DNA from: Acidocella aromatica
GTDB taxonomy: Bacteria; Pseudomonadota; Alphaproteobacteria; Acetobacterales; Acetobacteraceae
Length of the DNA stretch: 64,000 nt
Direction: 5' to 3'
NCBI RefSeq assembly: GCF_014201825.1
Contig: NZ_JACHFJ010000003.1
Coordinates: 62,001-126,000, forward strand
In this document: positions 33,349 to 41,736 of the stretch, piece after piece
Layout of the letters: each line of letters opens with the position of its first letter
How positions within the stretch are numbered: the stretch's first letter is position 1
The notes under the pieces: generated by a model
What the model was told of the DNA's origin: nothing
Database searches by the model: none
The model's input: only the letters and a program-made list of their open reading frames with translations
Translations under genes and position numbers: made by a program

Positions 33349-34872
33349 TCAGGCGGCGAAGGGCTTGGTGCCGGTGAAGGCTTTCCAGCGTTTTTCCAGC
33401 AGAGCGTCGTCGGCCAGGGCCGAATGCGCGCACCAGCCGAGGATGATGCCGATCGTCCGTGCGGTTTCGGGCTTGCTGCCGTCCAACCGGTCCAGCAATT
33501 CGCGCGCGGTGGCGAGGTCGTTGAGATGCCCCAGCTCCTCCTGCAGCCCCGCGGCGGCGGCGGCGTATTGCTTCACCTTGCCCTTGGCCGTGAACAGCCC
33601 GCCAAACAGATCCGCCGCGTAGCGCAGCTTCTTCAGCTCGATTCGTACCAGATGGCGGTCATGCGCGTTGAGGCTGATGATATGCTTGCCGCGCTTGCGC
33701 ACCTTGCGGTGCAGGCGCAGCAGATTGGCGGTGGCAAACTCCAGTGCCGGGGCGGTGAGGCTATCCAGCGCCTCCACCGGCACGCCGTTGCGCCAGCCAT
33801 GTTTGGCCAGGAACGCCTCCACCGTGAGCACGAAGCGAGATGTCGCCGGGTCGGCGAGCAAAGTATGCACGGCCTCGTACCCGGTTTCGCGGTATTCGCG
33901 GCATTGCTCGAGAATCGACGCCATGCCGGGCTCGGTGGTGAAGGCCGCGGCGGGGCCCTCATGCAGCAATTCGAGGAACACATCCCAGTTGCGGGCCTCG
34001 CCCATCACATTGGCGATGCGCTTGGCCTCGTTGCGGAAGCCGGAGAACTCGGCGGAGGGGAGGGCGCGGTTGAACAGCCCCAGCACCGAGCGCAGGCGGC
34101 GCATGGAAACGCGCATCTGGTGGACGGCGCCCACTTCGTCGCCTCGGTAAAAGGCGGGCCAGTTGGCGAGGAATTGCGACAGGCAGGATTGGGTGAGGTC
34201 CACCACCGCTTCGTCGAGGCTCGGCATGCCGGTCAGGCCGGTGCCGGCTTTCACCTGCCGCGGTGCGGGGGCCCCGGCGAGCTGCGCGCCGCGGCCTTCC
34301 AGGCTGTCCGCCTGGAGCTGCATGGGGAATTTCTTGGTCAGCGTCAGGGCGAAGGGGTATAGTGCCCAGCCGGGGCCGGTCAGCACCACTTCCTTCACGT
34401 ACTGTTTCTCGGCCTCGGCCAGGATGCTGCCGGTTTCCAGCGCCACCTCCACTTCGCCAGCGCGGCGGGTGAGGCGTTTGATGTCCGTGATGAAGGCCGG
34501 GTGCAGCGCGGCGCCGTCCAGCAGCGTGGTGACGGCCACTTCCCAGTCAGGGCCGAGGGCGGCGAGGTCGGGCGTGGCGCCGGGAATATCCGCCGCCATT
34601 TCGCCGTCCGGCATATGCAGCTCCAGCCGATGCCCGCGCCGGGTTTTGGCCATGCGCAGGAACACGCTATGCCGCGCCAGGACGAAATCCGAGCTGTCGT
34701 AATATTGCTGCGTGACACGCCGGGCGCGCGGCGGGGTGTGTGGGGCGTCCAGCAGCGGGCTGCCGGGCAGGGCCGCCAATGTCGGGGCATCGGCAAGAAA
34801 GCGAAGGGTCTGCACGGGTACAGCTACAGGGTCGGTCATGGCAGAGATTCTGGGCTGTGGAGCATCCAGCAT
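33349..34872 (-). CDS. CYTH-CHAD domain protein with degenerate CYTH signature
   Basis: 507 residues if started at the ATG at 34872, which has AGGAAG 7 bases upstream; the internal ATG at 34839 (MTDPVAV) lacks a site. Residues about 12-215 form a CYTH/triphosphate-tunnel-like domain (QQYYDSSDFVLARHSVFLRM), but the N-terminal ExExK metal/triphosphate motif is absent: the corresponding strand reads VAVPVQTLRFL. Residues about 235-500 are a CHAD domain with its conserved histidine helices, AVHQMRVSMRRLRSVLGLF and HLVRIELKKLRYAADLF. CHAD domains bind inorganic polyphosphate. It is the last gene of the operon that starts at 38370. A polyphosphate-binding, probably non-hydrolytic role is inference. 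Confidence 0.88.
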   Translation of the reverse strand: MLDAPQPRISAMTDPVAVPVQTLRFLADAPTLAALPGSPLLDAPHTPPRARRVTQQYYDSSDFVLARHSVFLRMAKTRRGHRLELHMPDGEMAADIPGATPDLAALGPDWEVAVTTLLDGAALHPAFITDIKRLTRRAGEVEVALETGSILAEAEKQYVKEVVLTGPGWALYPFALTLTKKFPMQLQADSLEGRGAQLAGAPAPRQVKAGTGLTGMPSLDEAVVDLTQSCLSQFLANWPAFYRGDEVGAVHQMRVSMRRLRSVLGLFNRALPSAEFSGFRNEAKRIANVMGEARNWDVFLELLHEGPAAAFTTEPGMASILEQCREYRETGYEAVHTLLADPATSRFVLTVEAFLAKHGWRNGVPVEALDSLTAPALEFATANLLRLHRKVRKRGKHIISLNAHDRHLVRIELKKLRYAADLFGGLFTAKGKVKQYAAAAAGLQEELGHLNDLATARELLDRLDGSKPETARTIGIILGWCAHSALADDALLEKRWKAFTGTKPFAA

Positions 34873-34879
34873 AGTCCCG

Positions 34880-34885
34880 CTTCCT
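34880..34885 (-). promoter_or_regulatory. Ribosome-binding site that sets the CYTH-CHAD start
   Basis: AGGAAG on the minus strand lies immediately after the stop of the PPDK-like gene (34886-34888) and 7 bases before the ATG at 34872. No comparable site precedes the alternative ATG at 34839, so the longer form is preferred. Confidence 0.65.
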
Positions 34886-36457
34886 CTATTGTCCAGCGCG
34901 CCAGGAGGCCAGGGCGGCCATTTCCTCGGCGGGCAGTTCGGAGATGATCTCCCGCTGGCCCAGCGTGACGGCGCCGGTCTCGCCATCCAGCGAGAGCCAG
35001 TCGCCCTCGGTGAAACGCTGCCCTGCCAGCTCCGCGCCCTCGGGCAGGATGCGCAGCGCCGCGCACCCCACCAAACAGACGCGCCCGAGCTGGCGCGCCA
35101 CCACGGCGGCATGGGCGGTGCGTCCGCCCGTAGCGGTGAGGATGCCCGAGGCCACGGCGAAACCGCCGACATCCTCGGTGGCGGTATCATGCCGTACCAG
35201 AATGACCGGCTCGCCGCTCTCGGCCAGGAGCTTGGCGCGCTCGGCGGTGAAGGCGGCGCGGCCGCTGGCCACACCGGGTGCTGCGGGGATGGCGGTGGCG
35301 AGCGGGGCTTGTGCGTCGGCAAAGCGCGTTGCCCGCGCGGCGGCGAGGTCGATGCCCTCGGCCTGGGCCAGGGCTTCCTTGGGCGTGAGCAGCCCTTCGG
35401 CGACGAAATCCACCAGGATGCGCAGCGCCGCGCGCGGGGTGCGCTTGGCTGAGCGGGTTTGCAGGAAATAGAGCTCGCCGCGCTCGATGGTGAATTCGAT
35501 GTCCTGCACATCGTGATACGCGGCCTCCAGGCGGCGTGCGCCGTTTTCCAGCTCGCGCGCCACTTCGGGGAGTTGCGCGGCCAGCGCCCCCGCGCCGCCA
35601 GTGGGGCGGCGGCCCGCTACCACGTCCTCGCCCTGGGCGTTGCTGAGGTAGTCGGCGTAGAATTCCTTCTCGCCCGTGGCGGGGTTGCGCGAGAACGCCA
35701 CCCCCGCGCCGGATTTTTGCCCCGCATTGCCGAACACCATGAGCTGCACCGTCACCGCCGTGCCGGTCAGCCCGTCGAGCTGGTTCAGGCGGCGGTATTC
35801 GCGGGCGCGCTCGCCCTCCCAGGAGCGGTACACGGCGCGCGCGGCCTCGCGCAGTTGTTGCATCGGGTCCTCGGGCACATCGCCCGCGAGGGATTGGAAG
35901 CGCTGGGTCAGGCGTTCCAGCGCCTCCGAATCCAGCTCCGCCTCGCTGGCGGCGTCCTCGGCATGCAGCATGTCGGCGAGCGCCGTTTCGAACCCGGTCT
36001 TGGGCGCCTCCAGCACCACCTCGGCGTACATTTGCAGGAAGCGGCGGAAACTGTCCCAGGCCAAACGCGGATTGCCGGTCAGGCCGATCAGCCCGCGCAA
36101 CGTGCGCTCGTTCAGTCCGACATCGAGGATCGTTTCCAGCATCCCTGGCATGGACTGCGCGGCCCCCGAGCGCACCGAGACCAGCAGCGGCGCGCGCACA
36201 TCGCCAAAGCCCTTGCCGGTGAAGGCTTCCAGCTCCGCGATGCCCTTGCGCAGCCCGTGCTCCAGCGCGTGCAGGGCCTCGGACTCGCCGGCGTTGATGG
36301 CGGCGCAGAGTGTCGCGGGCAGCACGAAGGCGGGCGGCACCTTCAGGCCGAGATGGCTCATGCGCCAGAGCTGGGCGGCCTTGTTGCCCGCCACTTCCTT
36401 GGTCAGCGGCTTGGCGTGGCCGGGCAGGCCGATGAACAGCGGGGCGAATTTGCTCAT
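34886..36457 (-). CDS. Pyruvate phosphate dikinase-like protein lacking the PEP/pyruvate domain
   Basis: 523 residues, against about 870-900 for PPDK. Residues 1 to about 340 match the PPDK nucleotide-binding (ATP-grasp) part: GNKAAQLWRMSHLGLKVPPAFVL, VSVRSGAAQSMPGMLETILDVGLN and VAFSRNPATGEKEFYADYL. Residues about 390-500 are the swivelling phosphohistidine domain with TGGRTAHAAVVARQLGR, so the catalytic His is present. The C-terminal TIM barrel that binds PEP/pyruvate is absent, and the gene ends cleanly with the CHAD gene following. It could autophosphorylate from ATP and pass the phosphoryl group to a partner other than pyruvate (inference). Its start overlaps the upstream stop by 4 bases. 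Confidence 0.88.
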   Translation of the reverse strand: MSKFAPLFIGLPGHAKPLTKEVAGNKAAQLWRMSHLGLKVPPAFVLPATLCAAINAGESEALHALEHGLRKGIAELEAFTGKGFGDVRAPLLVSVRSGAAQSMPGMLETILDVGLNERTLRGLIGLTGNPRLAWDSFRRFLQMYAEVVLEAPKTGFETALADMLHAEDAASEAELDSEALERLTQRFQSLAGDVPEDPMQQLREAARAVYRSWEGERAREYRRLNQLDGLTGTAVTVQLMVFGNAGQKSGAGVAFSRNPATGEKEFYADYLSNAQGEDVVAGRRPTGGAGALAAQLPEVARELENGARRLEAAYHDVQDIEFTIERGELYFLQTRSAKRTPRAALRILVDFVAEGLLTPKEALAQAEGIDLAAARATRFADAQAPLATAIPAAPGVASGRAAFTAERAKLLAESGEPVILVRHDTATEDVGGFAVASGILTATGGRTAHAAVVARQLGRVCLVGCAALRILPEGAELAGQRFTEGDWLSLDGETGAVTLGQREIISELPAEEMAALASWRAGQ

Positions 36458-38370
36458 GCGGAAAGCTCCTCCAGCACGCGGTCCCGCAAGGCGAAGGCGG
36501 CGTGCGATAGCTGGTCGGTGGCACCCTCCAGCGCCTTGGTCAGTTCCAGGCGCAGCAGCAGGGCGCGGGCATCGGCGCAGGGCGTGCGCATCAGCTCGGC
36601 GAAGGCTTCGCGCTGGGCGGTATCGGCTTCACGTTCCAGGCTCACCACGGCGTCGATGGCCTGCAATGCCTCGGTGGCGTCGGCGCGCTGGCCATCGGGC
36701 AGGCGGGAGGCCGCTTCCACCGCCCGCACCATGGCCGAGAGCGCGCCGGTTACCGTCTCGGCCAGAGGCAGAAGCAGGGGGGTGGCGCAGTCGTCCCCCT
36801 CGGGCGCCAAGCCAAGCAGATAGGCGCAATCCTCCAGCGCATCGGTGGTGTTCTCCACTTGGTCGATGACCTGGCGCAGCATCGTGGCCCCCTGCATGCG
36901 CGCCGCCAATTCGCGCAGCTGCGCGGTCAGCTTGTCGGCCTTGGCCTCCATGGCCTTGGCGCGGCGGGCGAAGTCCCGCGCTGGGGCGGGGTTTTCCAGG
37001 CAGGCGGCAATGCCTTCGGCAATGCAGCGCGAGAGGCCGAGATGCCGCACCAGCAGGGTGAACACCGCGCTCTCGGCGGTCTCGAATCGGCGGGAGAGTT
37101 CGGCCTGGATCTCGTCGCGGATCAGCCGTGCGCTGCGCCCCGCCGCCAAGCCCTGGGCGGTGCCGCGCAGGGTGTTGCGTAGAAACTCCACGCAATCTTC
37201 CTCGCCCAGCGCGTCGTCCAGCCGCTCGCCATAGCGGATGCGCCCCGAGGCGGCGCGATGCACGGCATCGTACACCAGCTCCGCCCCGCCGAGTTCGAGA
37301 AAGGCGCGGTGGCCGTAATCATGCGCCGCCGCCCAGGTGAGCAGGCCGATGGCGGCGTTCTTGCCGAGGAAGATCTGCAGCGCCTTGCGGGCCTTGTTCC
37401 AGTCGATGAGGAAGACCAGCCGCGAGCCGAGGAAGGCGAGGAAGTCGTGGCGTTTCCCGGCGTCGGTAGAAGCGAAGCGGCCATTGATGAGATAGAACGC
37501 CTCTTCCTCCAGCCCCTTGGCTTGGCGCTGGTTGAGCGGGCTCCATTCCACGTTCCAGCCCGCGAACAGGTCGATGAAGAATTTGGCGCGCGGGCGGTGG
37601 ATGTCCGTGTAGGTGACGGTGACGTCAGCGTCCGTGACATGCACCACCAGCACATGTGCATCGGTGGTGCCGATATCGTTCTGGATGGTCAGATGCGCCG
37701 CCCCATGCACCGCCGTGGTGCCGAGGCCCGGATGCCCGAAGGCCAAAGGCGCCGTGCGGTGCAGTCCGCGCATGAAGGCGCGCACGGCGTGGCGGTCGTC
37801 ATCGGTAAGGCCATGCACCATGGCGCCGTCCAGATTCTCGGCGGCGGTGCTGGCGGCAAGCTGGTTCAGCGCCTTGTGCAGATCCATCACCAGGACGTGG
37901 AATTTGTTCCCATTCTCGCGGCTGGCGCTGGTGAGGGCGGCGATGCGGTTGAGCGGGATTTCATCTGCTGCCTGCGGGGCGAGGGCGGGTTGCAGAGCCT
38001 GTACCCGCGGGGCCAGGGAGGCGGCCTCCGGCATGGCTGCGGTGGTAAGCGGGGCGAGCATGGCGTCGAGATCGGTCTTCAACCCGCCGAGCAGTGCTCC
38101 GGCGCCAGGGAGGAACAACGTGTCCGGCCCCAGCAACCTGGCTTGGCCCAGGGCGGTTTCCGGCATTTCGGAGTCCAGTCCGGCTGCACGCAGCTCTGGC
38201 GCGAAGCCCCGCGCCGCCCGTGCCGGTTCGCGCGCCTTGGCGGTGGCCTCCTGCATCAGTGAGAGGCGCAGCTTGATCCGGTCATTGGCCGCCAGCGCCG
38301 CGCTGATCAATCCGGGGAGCAGCACCTCGCTCTCACCCAGCACCCCGACAATTTCGCTCTTTACCGTCAC
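36454..38370 (-). CDS. Large protein with a PhoU/DUF47-like C-terminal region
   Basis: 638 residues with a GTG start. The C-terminal 170 residues are long amphipathic helices (MEAKADKLTAQLRELAARM, QVIDQVENTTDALEDCAYLL, SLEREADTAQREAF, LELTKALEGATDQLSHAAF), which is the PhoU/DUF47 four-helix pattern found in phosphate-related regulators. Residues about 150-440 form a mixed alpha-beta domain I do not recognise, with notable conserved-looking segments such as HGLTDDDRHAVRAFM and LVFLIDWNKARKAL. It is the first gene of the PPDK-like/CHAD operon. Phosphate sensing or binding is inferred from the C-terminal pattern and the neighbours. Confidence 0.75.
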   Translation of the reverse strand: MTVKSEIVGVLGESEVLLPGLISAALAANDRIKLRLSLMQEATAKAREPARAARGFAPELRAAGLDSEMPETALGQARLLGPDTLFLPGAGALLGGLKTDLDAMLAPLTTAAMPEAASLAPRVQALQPALAPQAADEIPLNRIAALTSASRENGNKFHVLVMDLHKALNQLAASTAAENLDGAMVHGLTDDDRHAVRAFMRGLHRTAPLAFGHPGLGTTAVHGAAHLTIQNDIGTTDAHVLVVHVTDADVTVTYTDIHRPRAKFFIDLFAGWNVEWSPLNQRQAKGLEEEAFYLINGRFASTDAGKRHDFLAFLGSRLVFLIDWNKARKALQIFLGKNAAIGLLTWAAAHDYGHRAFLELGGAELVYDAVHRAASGRIRYGERLDDALGEEDCVEFLRNTLRGTAQGLAAGRSARLIRDEIQAELSRRFETAESAVFTLLVRHLGLSRCIAEGIAACLENPAPARDFARRAKAMEAKADKLTAQLRELAARMQGATMLRQVIDQVENTTDALEDCAYLLGLAPEGDDCATPLLLPLAETVTGALSAMVRAVEAASRLPDGQRADATEALQAIDAVVSLEREADTAQREAFAELMRTPCADARALLLRLELTKALEGATDQLSHAAFALRDRVLEELSA

Positions 38371-38380
38371 GATTTTTCTC

Positions 38381-38401
38381 CCGCTACCGGTTTGGTAGCG
38401 G
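38381..38401 (-). promoter_or_regulatory. Hairpin/operator just upstream of the DUF47-PPDK-CHAD operon
   Basis: CCGCTACC (38381-38388) and GGTAGCGG (38394-38401) form a perfect 8-bp inverted repeat with a 5-base loop, 10 bases upstream of the GTG start. The GGGAG ribosome-binding site overlaps the proximal arm. It could be a repressor site or an mRNA stem that limits ribosome access. The remaining 160 bases up to thpR hold nothing else I can support. Confidence 0.55.
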
Positions 38402-38560
38402 AATCATCGCGCGCGGGCTTTGCGGTAAGTCATAGGCCGGTGGTGAAGTTTTTGTGACGGCTGGATGACGTGGATATCGGTGCAGAACGGATCGAGGGCG
38501 GAGAGATGGGCTGCGATGTGCCGGTTCAGTCCAGCAGCCCCTGCGCCGCGACTTTAAGTG

Positions 38561-39094
38561 TTACCCCAGGGCGTATTCGGCTTCCGGCGTGTAGGTCGGC
38601 TGGTCCTTGCCCAGGAAGGAGCTGAACAGCGTGACGTTATCGGCCCGGATGGGCGCGGAGCGGTAAAGATTGTTCGCCTGCACGAAGCTGGTGAGGGAGG
38701 GGGTGACGCCCATATCCATGCGCGCGAGCGTGACATGCGGGGTGAATCTGCGCTTGTCCGGGGCGAGGCCGCAGCGGTTCAGCGCCGTCTCCACCTTGGC
38801 CTGGAGCCGGGCGAGGTCCGCGTTGCGCTCCACGCCCACATAGAGCGTGTTCACCCGCCCGTTCTTCTCGAACCAGCCTAGGCCGGAGAGCGAGAACTCG
38901 AAGCTGCGCCCGCGAAGGGAAGCAAGGGCGAAGTCGATCTCTTCGGCCTGCAAGCGATTGGCCTCGCCGATGAAGCGCAAAGTGAGGTGGAAATTATCCG
39001 TCGGCACCCAGCGCGCCCCGGGCAGATTGCAGGAAAGATCGCTGAGCTCTTCTTTGACCTCCCAGGGGAGGTCGAGGGCGACGAACAGGCGCAT
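38561..39094 (-). CDS. thpR: RNA 2',3'-cyclic phosphodiesterase (LigT/ThpR)
   Basis: 177 residues, close to the family norm. The two catalytic HxTx motifs are HLTLRFIGE (about residue 36) and HVTLARMD (about residue 120). The N-terminus MRLFVALDLP is typical. The enzyme opens 2',3'-cyclic phosphates on RNA and joins tRNA half-molecules in vitro. It is monocistronic here, with 75 bases to the aminopeptidase gene. Confidence 0.94.
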   Translation of the reverse strand: MRLFVALDLPWEVKEELSDLSCNLPGARWVPTDNFHLTLRFIGEANRLQAEEIDFALASLRGRSFEFSLSGLGWFEKNGRVNTLYVGVERNADLARLQAKVETALNRCGLAPDKRRFTPHVTLARMDMGVTPSLTSFVQANNLYRSAPIRADNVTLFSSFLGKDQPTYTPEAEYALG

Positions 39095-39169
39095 GGTCAG
39101 GCCTTTCTGCTAGAATTCAGCGACTCGCTTGCGACAATTTTGCAATGCAGCGCTTTGCCCGGTCAACCA

Positions 39170-40927
39170 TTATATGGGGGCTGTGGCGGCCTTTGCCCAG
39201 GCACGGGTGGTATCGTCGAGCTGCGGGGCCAGCGCCTCGTATACCTGGGCGTGGTAGGCGTTGAGCCAGTCCAGCGCTTCCGGCGAGAGCAAGGCGGGCT
39301 CGATCAACGCGCGGTCGAACGGCACCAGCGTGACCGTCTCGAAACGCAGGAACGGCTTCAGCGCCCCGGGGAAGAGCGCGGGCTGCACCAGCACCAAGTT
39401 TTCCAGCCGGATGCCGTAAGCCCCAGGCAAATAATAACCCGGCTCGTTGGAGAGCAGCATCCCCGCCGCCAGCGGCACGGGCTTGGCCGCGCGGGAGATG
39501 CTGGCCGGTCCCTCATGCACCGAGAGATAGGAGCCGACGCCGTGCCCGGTGCCGTGGTCGTAATCCAGCCCGGCGCGCCAGAGCTCCTGGCGGGCCAGAG
39601 CGTCCAGATGTCCGCCCGCCACGCCCACGGGGAACACCGCCCGGGCCAGCGCGATATGCCCGGCCAGTACGCGGGTGACATTGGCGCGGATCTCATCCGG
39701 GGCGGGGGCGGGGCCGGTCCAGATGGTGCGGGTGATGTCGGTCGTGCCGTCCAGATACTGGCCGCCGCTATCGATGAGATAGACCTCGTTGGGGCGGATT
39801 TCGCGGTCGCTCTCGGGGGTGACGCGGTAATGGATGATCGCCCCATGCGCGCCGGCGCCCGAGATGGCGGGGAAACTCTCGCCCCGGAACAGCTCGCCCT
39901 CGGCGCGGAAGGCGAGGAGCTTGGCGGCGGCGGAGCTTTCGGTCTGGCCACTGGCCGTGCTCAGCCAGGCGAGGAATTTCACCATCGCCACGCCGTCGCG
40001 CTTATGCGCGGCGCGGGTGCCGGCCTGCTCGGCGGCGTTCTTCAGCGCGCGGGGCAGGGCGACAGGGTCCGGCCCCGGGGCGATGCGCGCCCCGGCCTCG
40101 GCCAGCGCCGTCTCGAACCAGGCGGGCTGGGTGGCAGGGTCGAAGCGCACGGTCTTGCCGTGCAGCGTCGCGATTTCGCCGGGCAGGGCCGTGCGGTCCA
40201 GCAGCGTCACCTCGGGGCCGAGATGGTCGCGCAGTTCCGGCGTTATCTTCTCCGGGGCCATGAAGATCAGTGCCGTGGCGTCGGCGCGCAGCAGGGCGTA
40301 GCCCAGGGCGAAGGGGCAGAATTCCAGATCCGCGCCGCGGATGTTGAACAGCCAGGCCAAAGAGGCGGGATCGGTGAGGATGGCAGCATCCTGCCCGGCG
40401 CCGCGCAGCTCGGTGGCGAGGCGCGTGCGCTTGGATAAGGCACTCTCCCCGGCATAGGTCTCGGGGTGCGGCACCGCCGGGGCCAGAGGCGGGGCGGGGC
40501 GGTCGGTCCAGATCTCGTCGATGGGATTGGCGGCCACCGGCACCAGCTCCACCCCGGCGAAGCGCTTCAGCCCCTCGGGGCTGATCAGCCAGGGGTCGTA
40601 GCCGATGCGCTTGCCCGCCGCCCTCGGGCGCAGCCAAGCTTCGGGCTTATTCTCGATGATATGAAGCCGCTGCCACAGGGCCGGGTCGGTCTCCTGCTCC
40701 AGTTGCAGCGTGTAGCGGCCATCGGAGAACACCGCTGCTTCCTCCGCCAGCACGATGGCCAGCCCCGCGCTGCCGGTGAAGCCGGTGATCCAGGCCAGAC
40801 GCTCGGCGCAGGGGGGCACGTATTCGCCGAGATATTCGTCCGCGCGGGGGATGATAAAACCGTCCAACCCGGCCGCGCCGAGGCGGGCGCGCAAGGCATA
40901 GAGTCGATCCTCATGATTTTTCAGCAT
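39170..40927 (-). CDS. Aminopeptidase P family protein (M24B)
   Basis: 585 residues from the ATG at 40927 (MLKNHEDRLYAL). The M24 metal ligands are visible: YLIDSGGQYLDGTTDITRT (two Asp), GTGHGVGSYLSVHEGP (His), LSNEPGYYLPGAYGIRLEN (two Glu). Two creatinase-like N-terminal domains precede the catalytic domain, and a short C-terminal domain follows, as in the eukaryote-like cytosolic Xaa-Pro aminopeptidase group. It removes N-terminal residues preceding proline. No signal peptide is present, so it is cytosolic. Confidence 0.93.
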   Translation of the reverse strand: MLKNHEDRLYALRARLGAAGLDGFIIPRADEYLGEYVPPCAERLAWITGFTGSAGLAIVLAEEAAVFSDGRYTLQLEQETDPALWQRLHIIENKPEAWLRPRAAGKRIGYDPWLISPEGLKRFAGVELVPVAANPIDEIWTDRPAPPLAPAVPHPETYAGESALSKRTRLATELRGAGQDAAILTDPASLAWLFNIRGADLEFCPFALGYALLRADATALIFMAPEKITPELRDHLGPEVTLLDRTALPGEIATLHGKTVRFDPATQPAWFETALAEAGARIAPGPDPVALPRALKNAAEQAGTRAAHKRDGVAMVKFLAWLSTASGQTESSAAAKLLAFRAEGELFRGESFPAISGAGAHGAIIHYRVTPESDREIRPNEVYLIDSGGQYLDGTTDITRTIWTGPAPAPDEIRANVTRVLAGHIALARAVFPVGVAGGHLDALARQELWRAGLDYDHGTGHGVGSYLSVHEGPASISRAAKPVPLAAGMLLSNEPGYYLPGAYGIRLENLVLVQPALFPGALKPFLRFETVTLVPFDRALIEPALLSPEALDWLNAYHAQVYEALAPQLDDTTRAWAKAATAPI

Positions 40928-41097
40928 AGTTGCACCCCTATGACATGCGTCCGACGCAACGCTGCACCGCCGCAAAATACGCACAAAAAAACGCCAATAT
41001 GCACTATAAGCAGGCGCACGGAGAGCAAAGCCTCTCCAGATTTGGAGTGCTGCTGGGTCGTGGTGACTCGGCCGCTCCTCGACAAAACAGGTGAATC

Positions 41098-41331
41098 ATG
41101 TCCGCGACTATCCATAACCACACCACCCTGGGCAAGCTGGGTGCGCTCGTTTTCGCGCGCCAGACCCCGATCATGGACGCTGAGCGCCATGATACGCTGG
41201 TGAACCGGTTCCGGGCGTGGCGTGAGCGCCGAGCGGTTGCGGCGGAGTTGCATCGTCTCTCCGACCGTTGCCTGGCCGATATCGGCCTGACCCGTCAGGG
41301 GATCGACGAGATGCTCCGCGCCGCGCGCTAA
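41098..41331 (+). CDS. DUF1127 (YjiS-like) small protein
   Basis: 77 residues, AGGTGA 5 bases before the ATG. The C-terminal part ELHRLSDRCLADIGLTRQGIDEML is the conserved arginine-rich DUF1127 motif. In alphaproteobacteria these small proteins bind RNA and influence phosphate, carbon or sRNA metabolism. It is alone on the plus strand between two minus-strand genes and is closed by a strong terminator. The 170 bases upstream probably hold its promoter, but I could not place it. Confidence 0.88.
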   Translation: MSATIHNHTTLGKLGALVFARQTPIMDAERHDTLVNRFRAWRERRAVAAELHRLSDRCLADIGLTRQGIDEMLRAAR

Positions 41332-41356
41332 GCGCCCCGGCTCGCCAGAATCAAAA

Positions 41357-41387
41357 ACGCCGTCCGGGATGCCGGGCGGCGTTTTTT
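41357..41387 (+). terminator. Intrinsic terminator of the DUF1127 gene
   Basis: An 11-bp stem (41357-41367 with 41372-41382, one G-T pair) with a GATG loop is followed by a T run (41382-41387). It begins 26 bases after the DUF1127 stop. Confidence 0.93.
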
Positions 41388-41406
41388 GTTGGGCGGCATG
41401 CGCCAC

Positions 41407-41432
41407 AAAAAACGGGACCCGAAGGCCCCGTT
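41407..41432 (-). terminator. Intrinsic terminator of rpsO
   Basis: On the minus strand, AACGGGGC and GTCCCGTT pair around a C-UUCG-G tetraloop (41411-41432, one mismatch), followed by six T residues (41412-41407 read on the minus strand). It lies 13 bases after the rpsO stop. Confidence 0.9.
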
Positions 41433-41444
41433 CTTTTTATCCGA

Positions 41445-41714
41445 TCAGCGGCGCAGGTTCAGGCGGCCGATGAGGTCCTGGTAGCGCTTCACGTTCTTGC
41501 GCTTCAGGTAGTCCAGCAGCGAGCGGCGCTGGCCGACCAGCACGAGCAGGCCACGGCGGGAATGGAAGTCCTTCGCGTGGGTCTTCAGATGCTCGGTGAG
41601 GTTGGAGATACGCTCGGACAGCAGGGCGACCTGCACTTCCGGGCTGCCAGTGTCGTTGGCGGCGGTGGCGTATTCGGCGATCAGCGCGGTGCGGCGCTCA
41701 GGGGTAATCGACAT
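41445..41714 (-). CDS. rpsO: 30S ribosomal protein S15
   Basis: 89 residues, the standard length. The sequence includes [35 protein letters not shown] and [13 protein letters not shown], the invariant S15 16S-rRNA-binding helices. It lies 22 bases downstream of truB, the usual bacterial pairing, and ends at a UUCG-loop terminator. In E. coli S15 represses its own translation; no equivalent leader structure was identified here. Confidence 0.98.
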   Translation of the reverse strand: MSITPERRTALIAEYATAANDTGSPEVQVALLSERISNLTEHLKTHAKDFHSRRGLLVLVGQRRSLLDYLKRKNVKRYQDLIGRLNLRR

Positions 41715-41736
41715 CGTGTGTTCCTTAAAACAAGAG

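Noticed and set aside
34873-35511. Upstream extension of the CYTH-CHAD frame
   Set aside because: The open frame continues inside the PPDK-like gene in another frame. The extension has low-complexity Ser/Arg/Pro content, and a good ribosome-binding site precedes the ATG at 34872.
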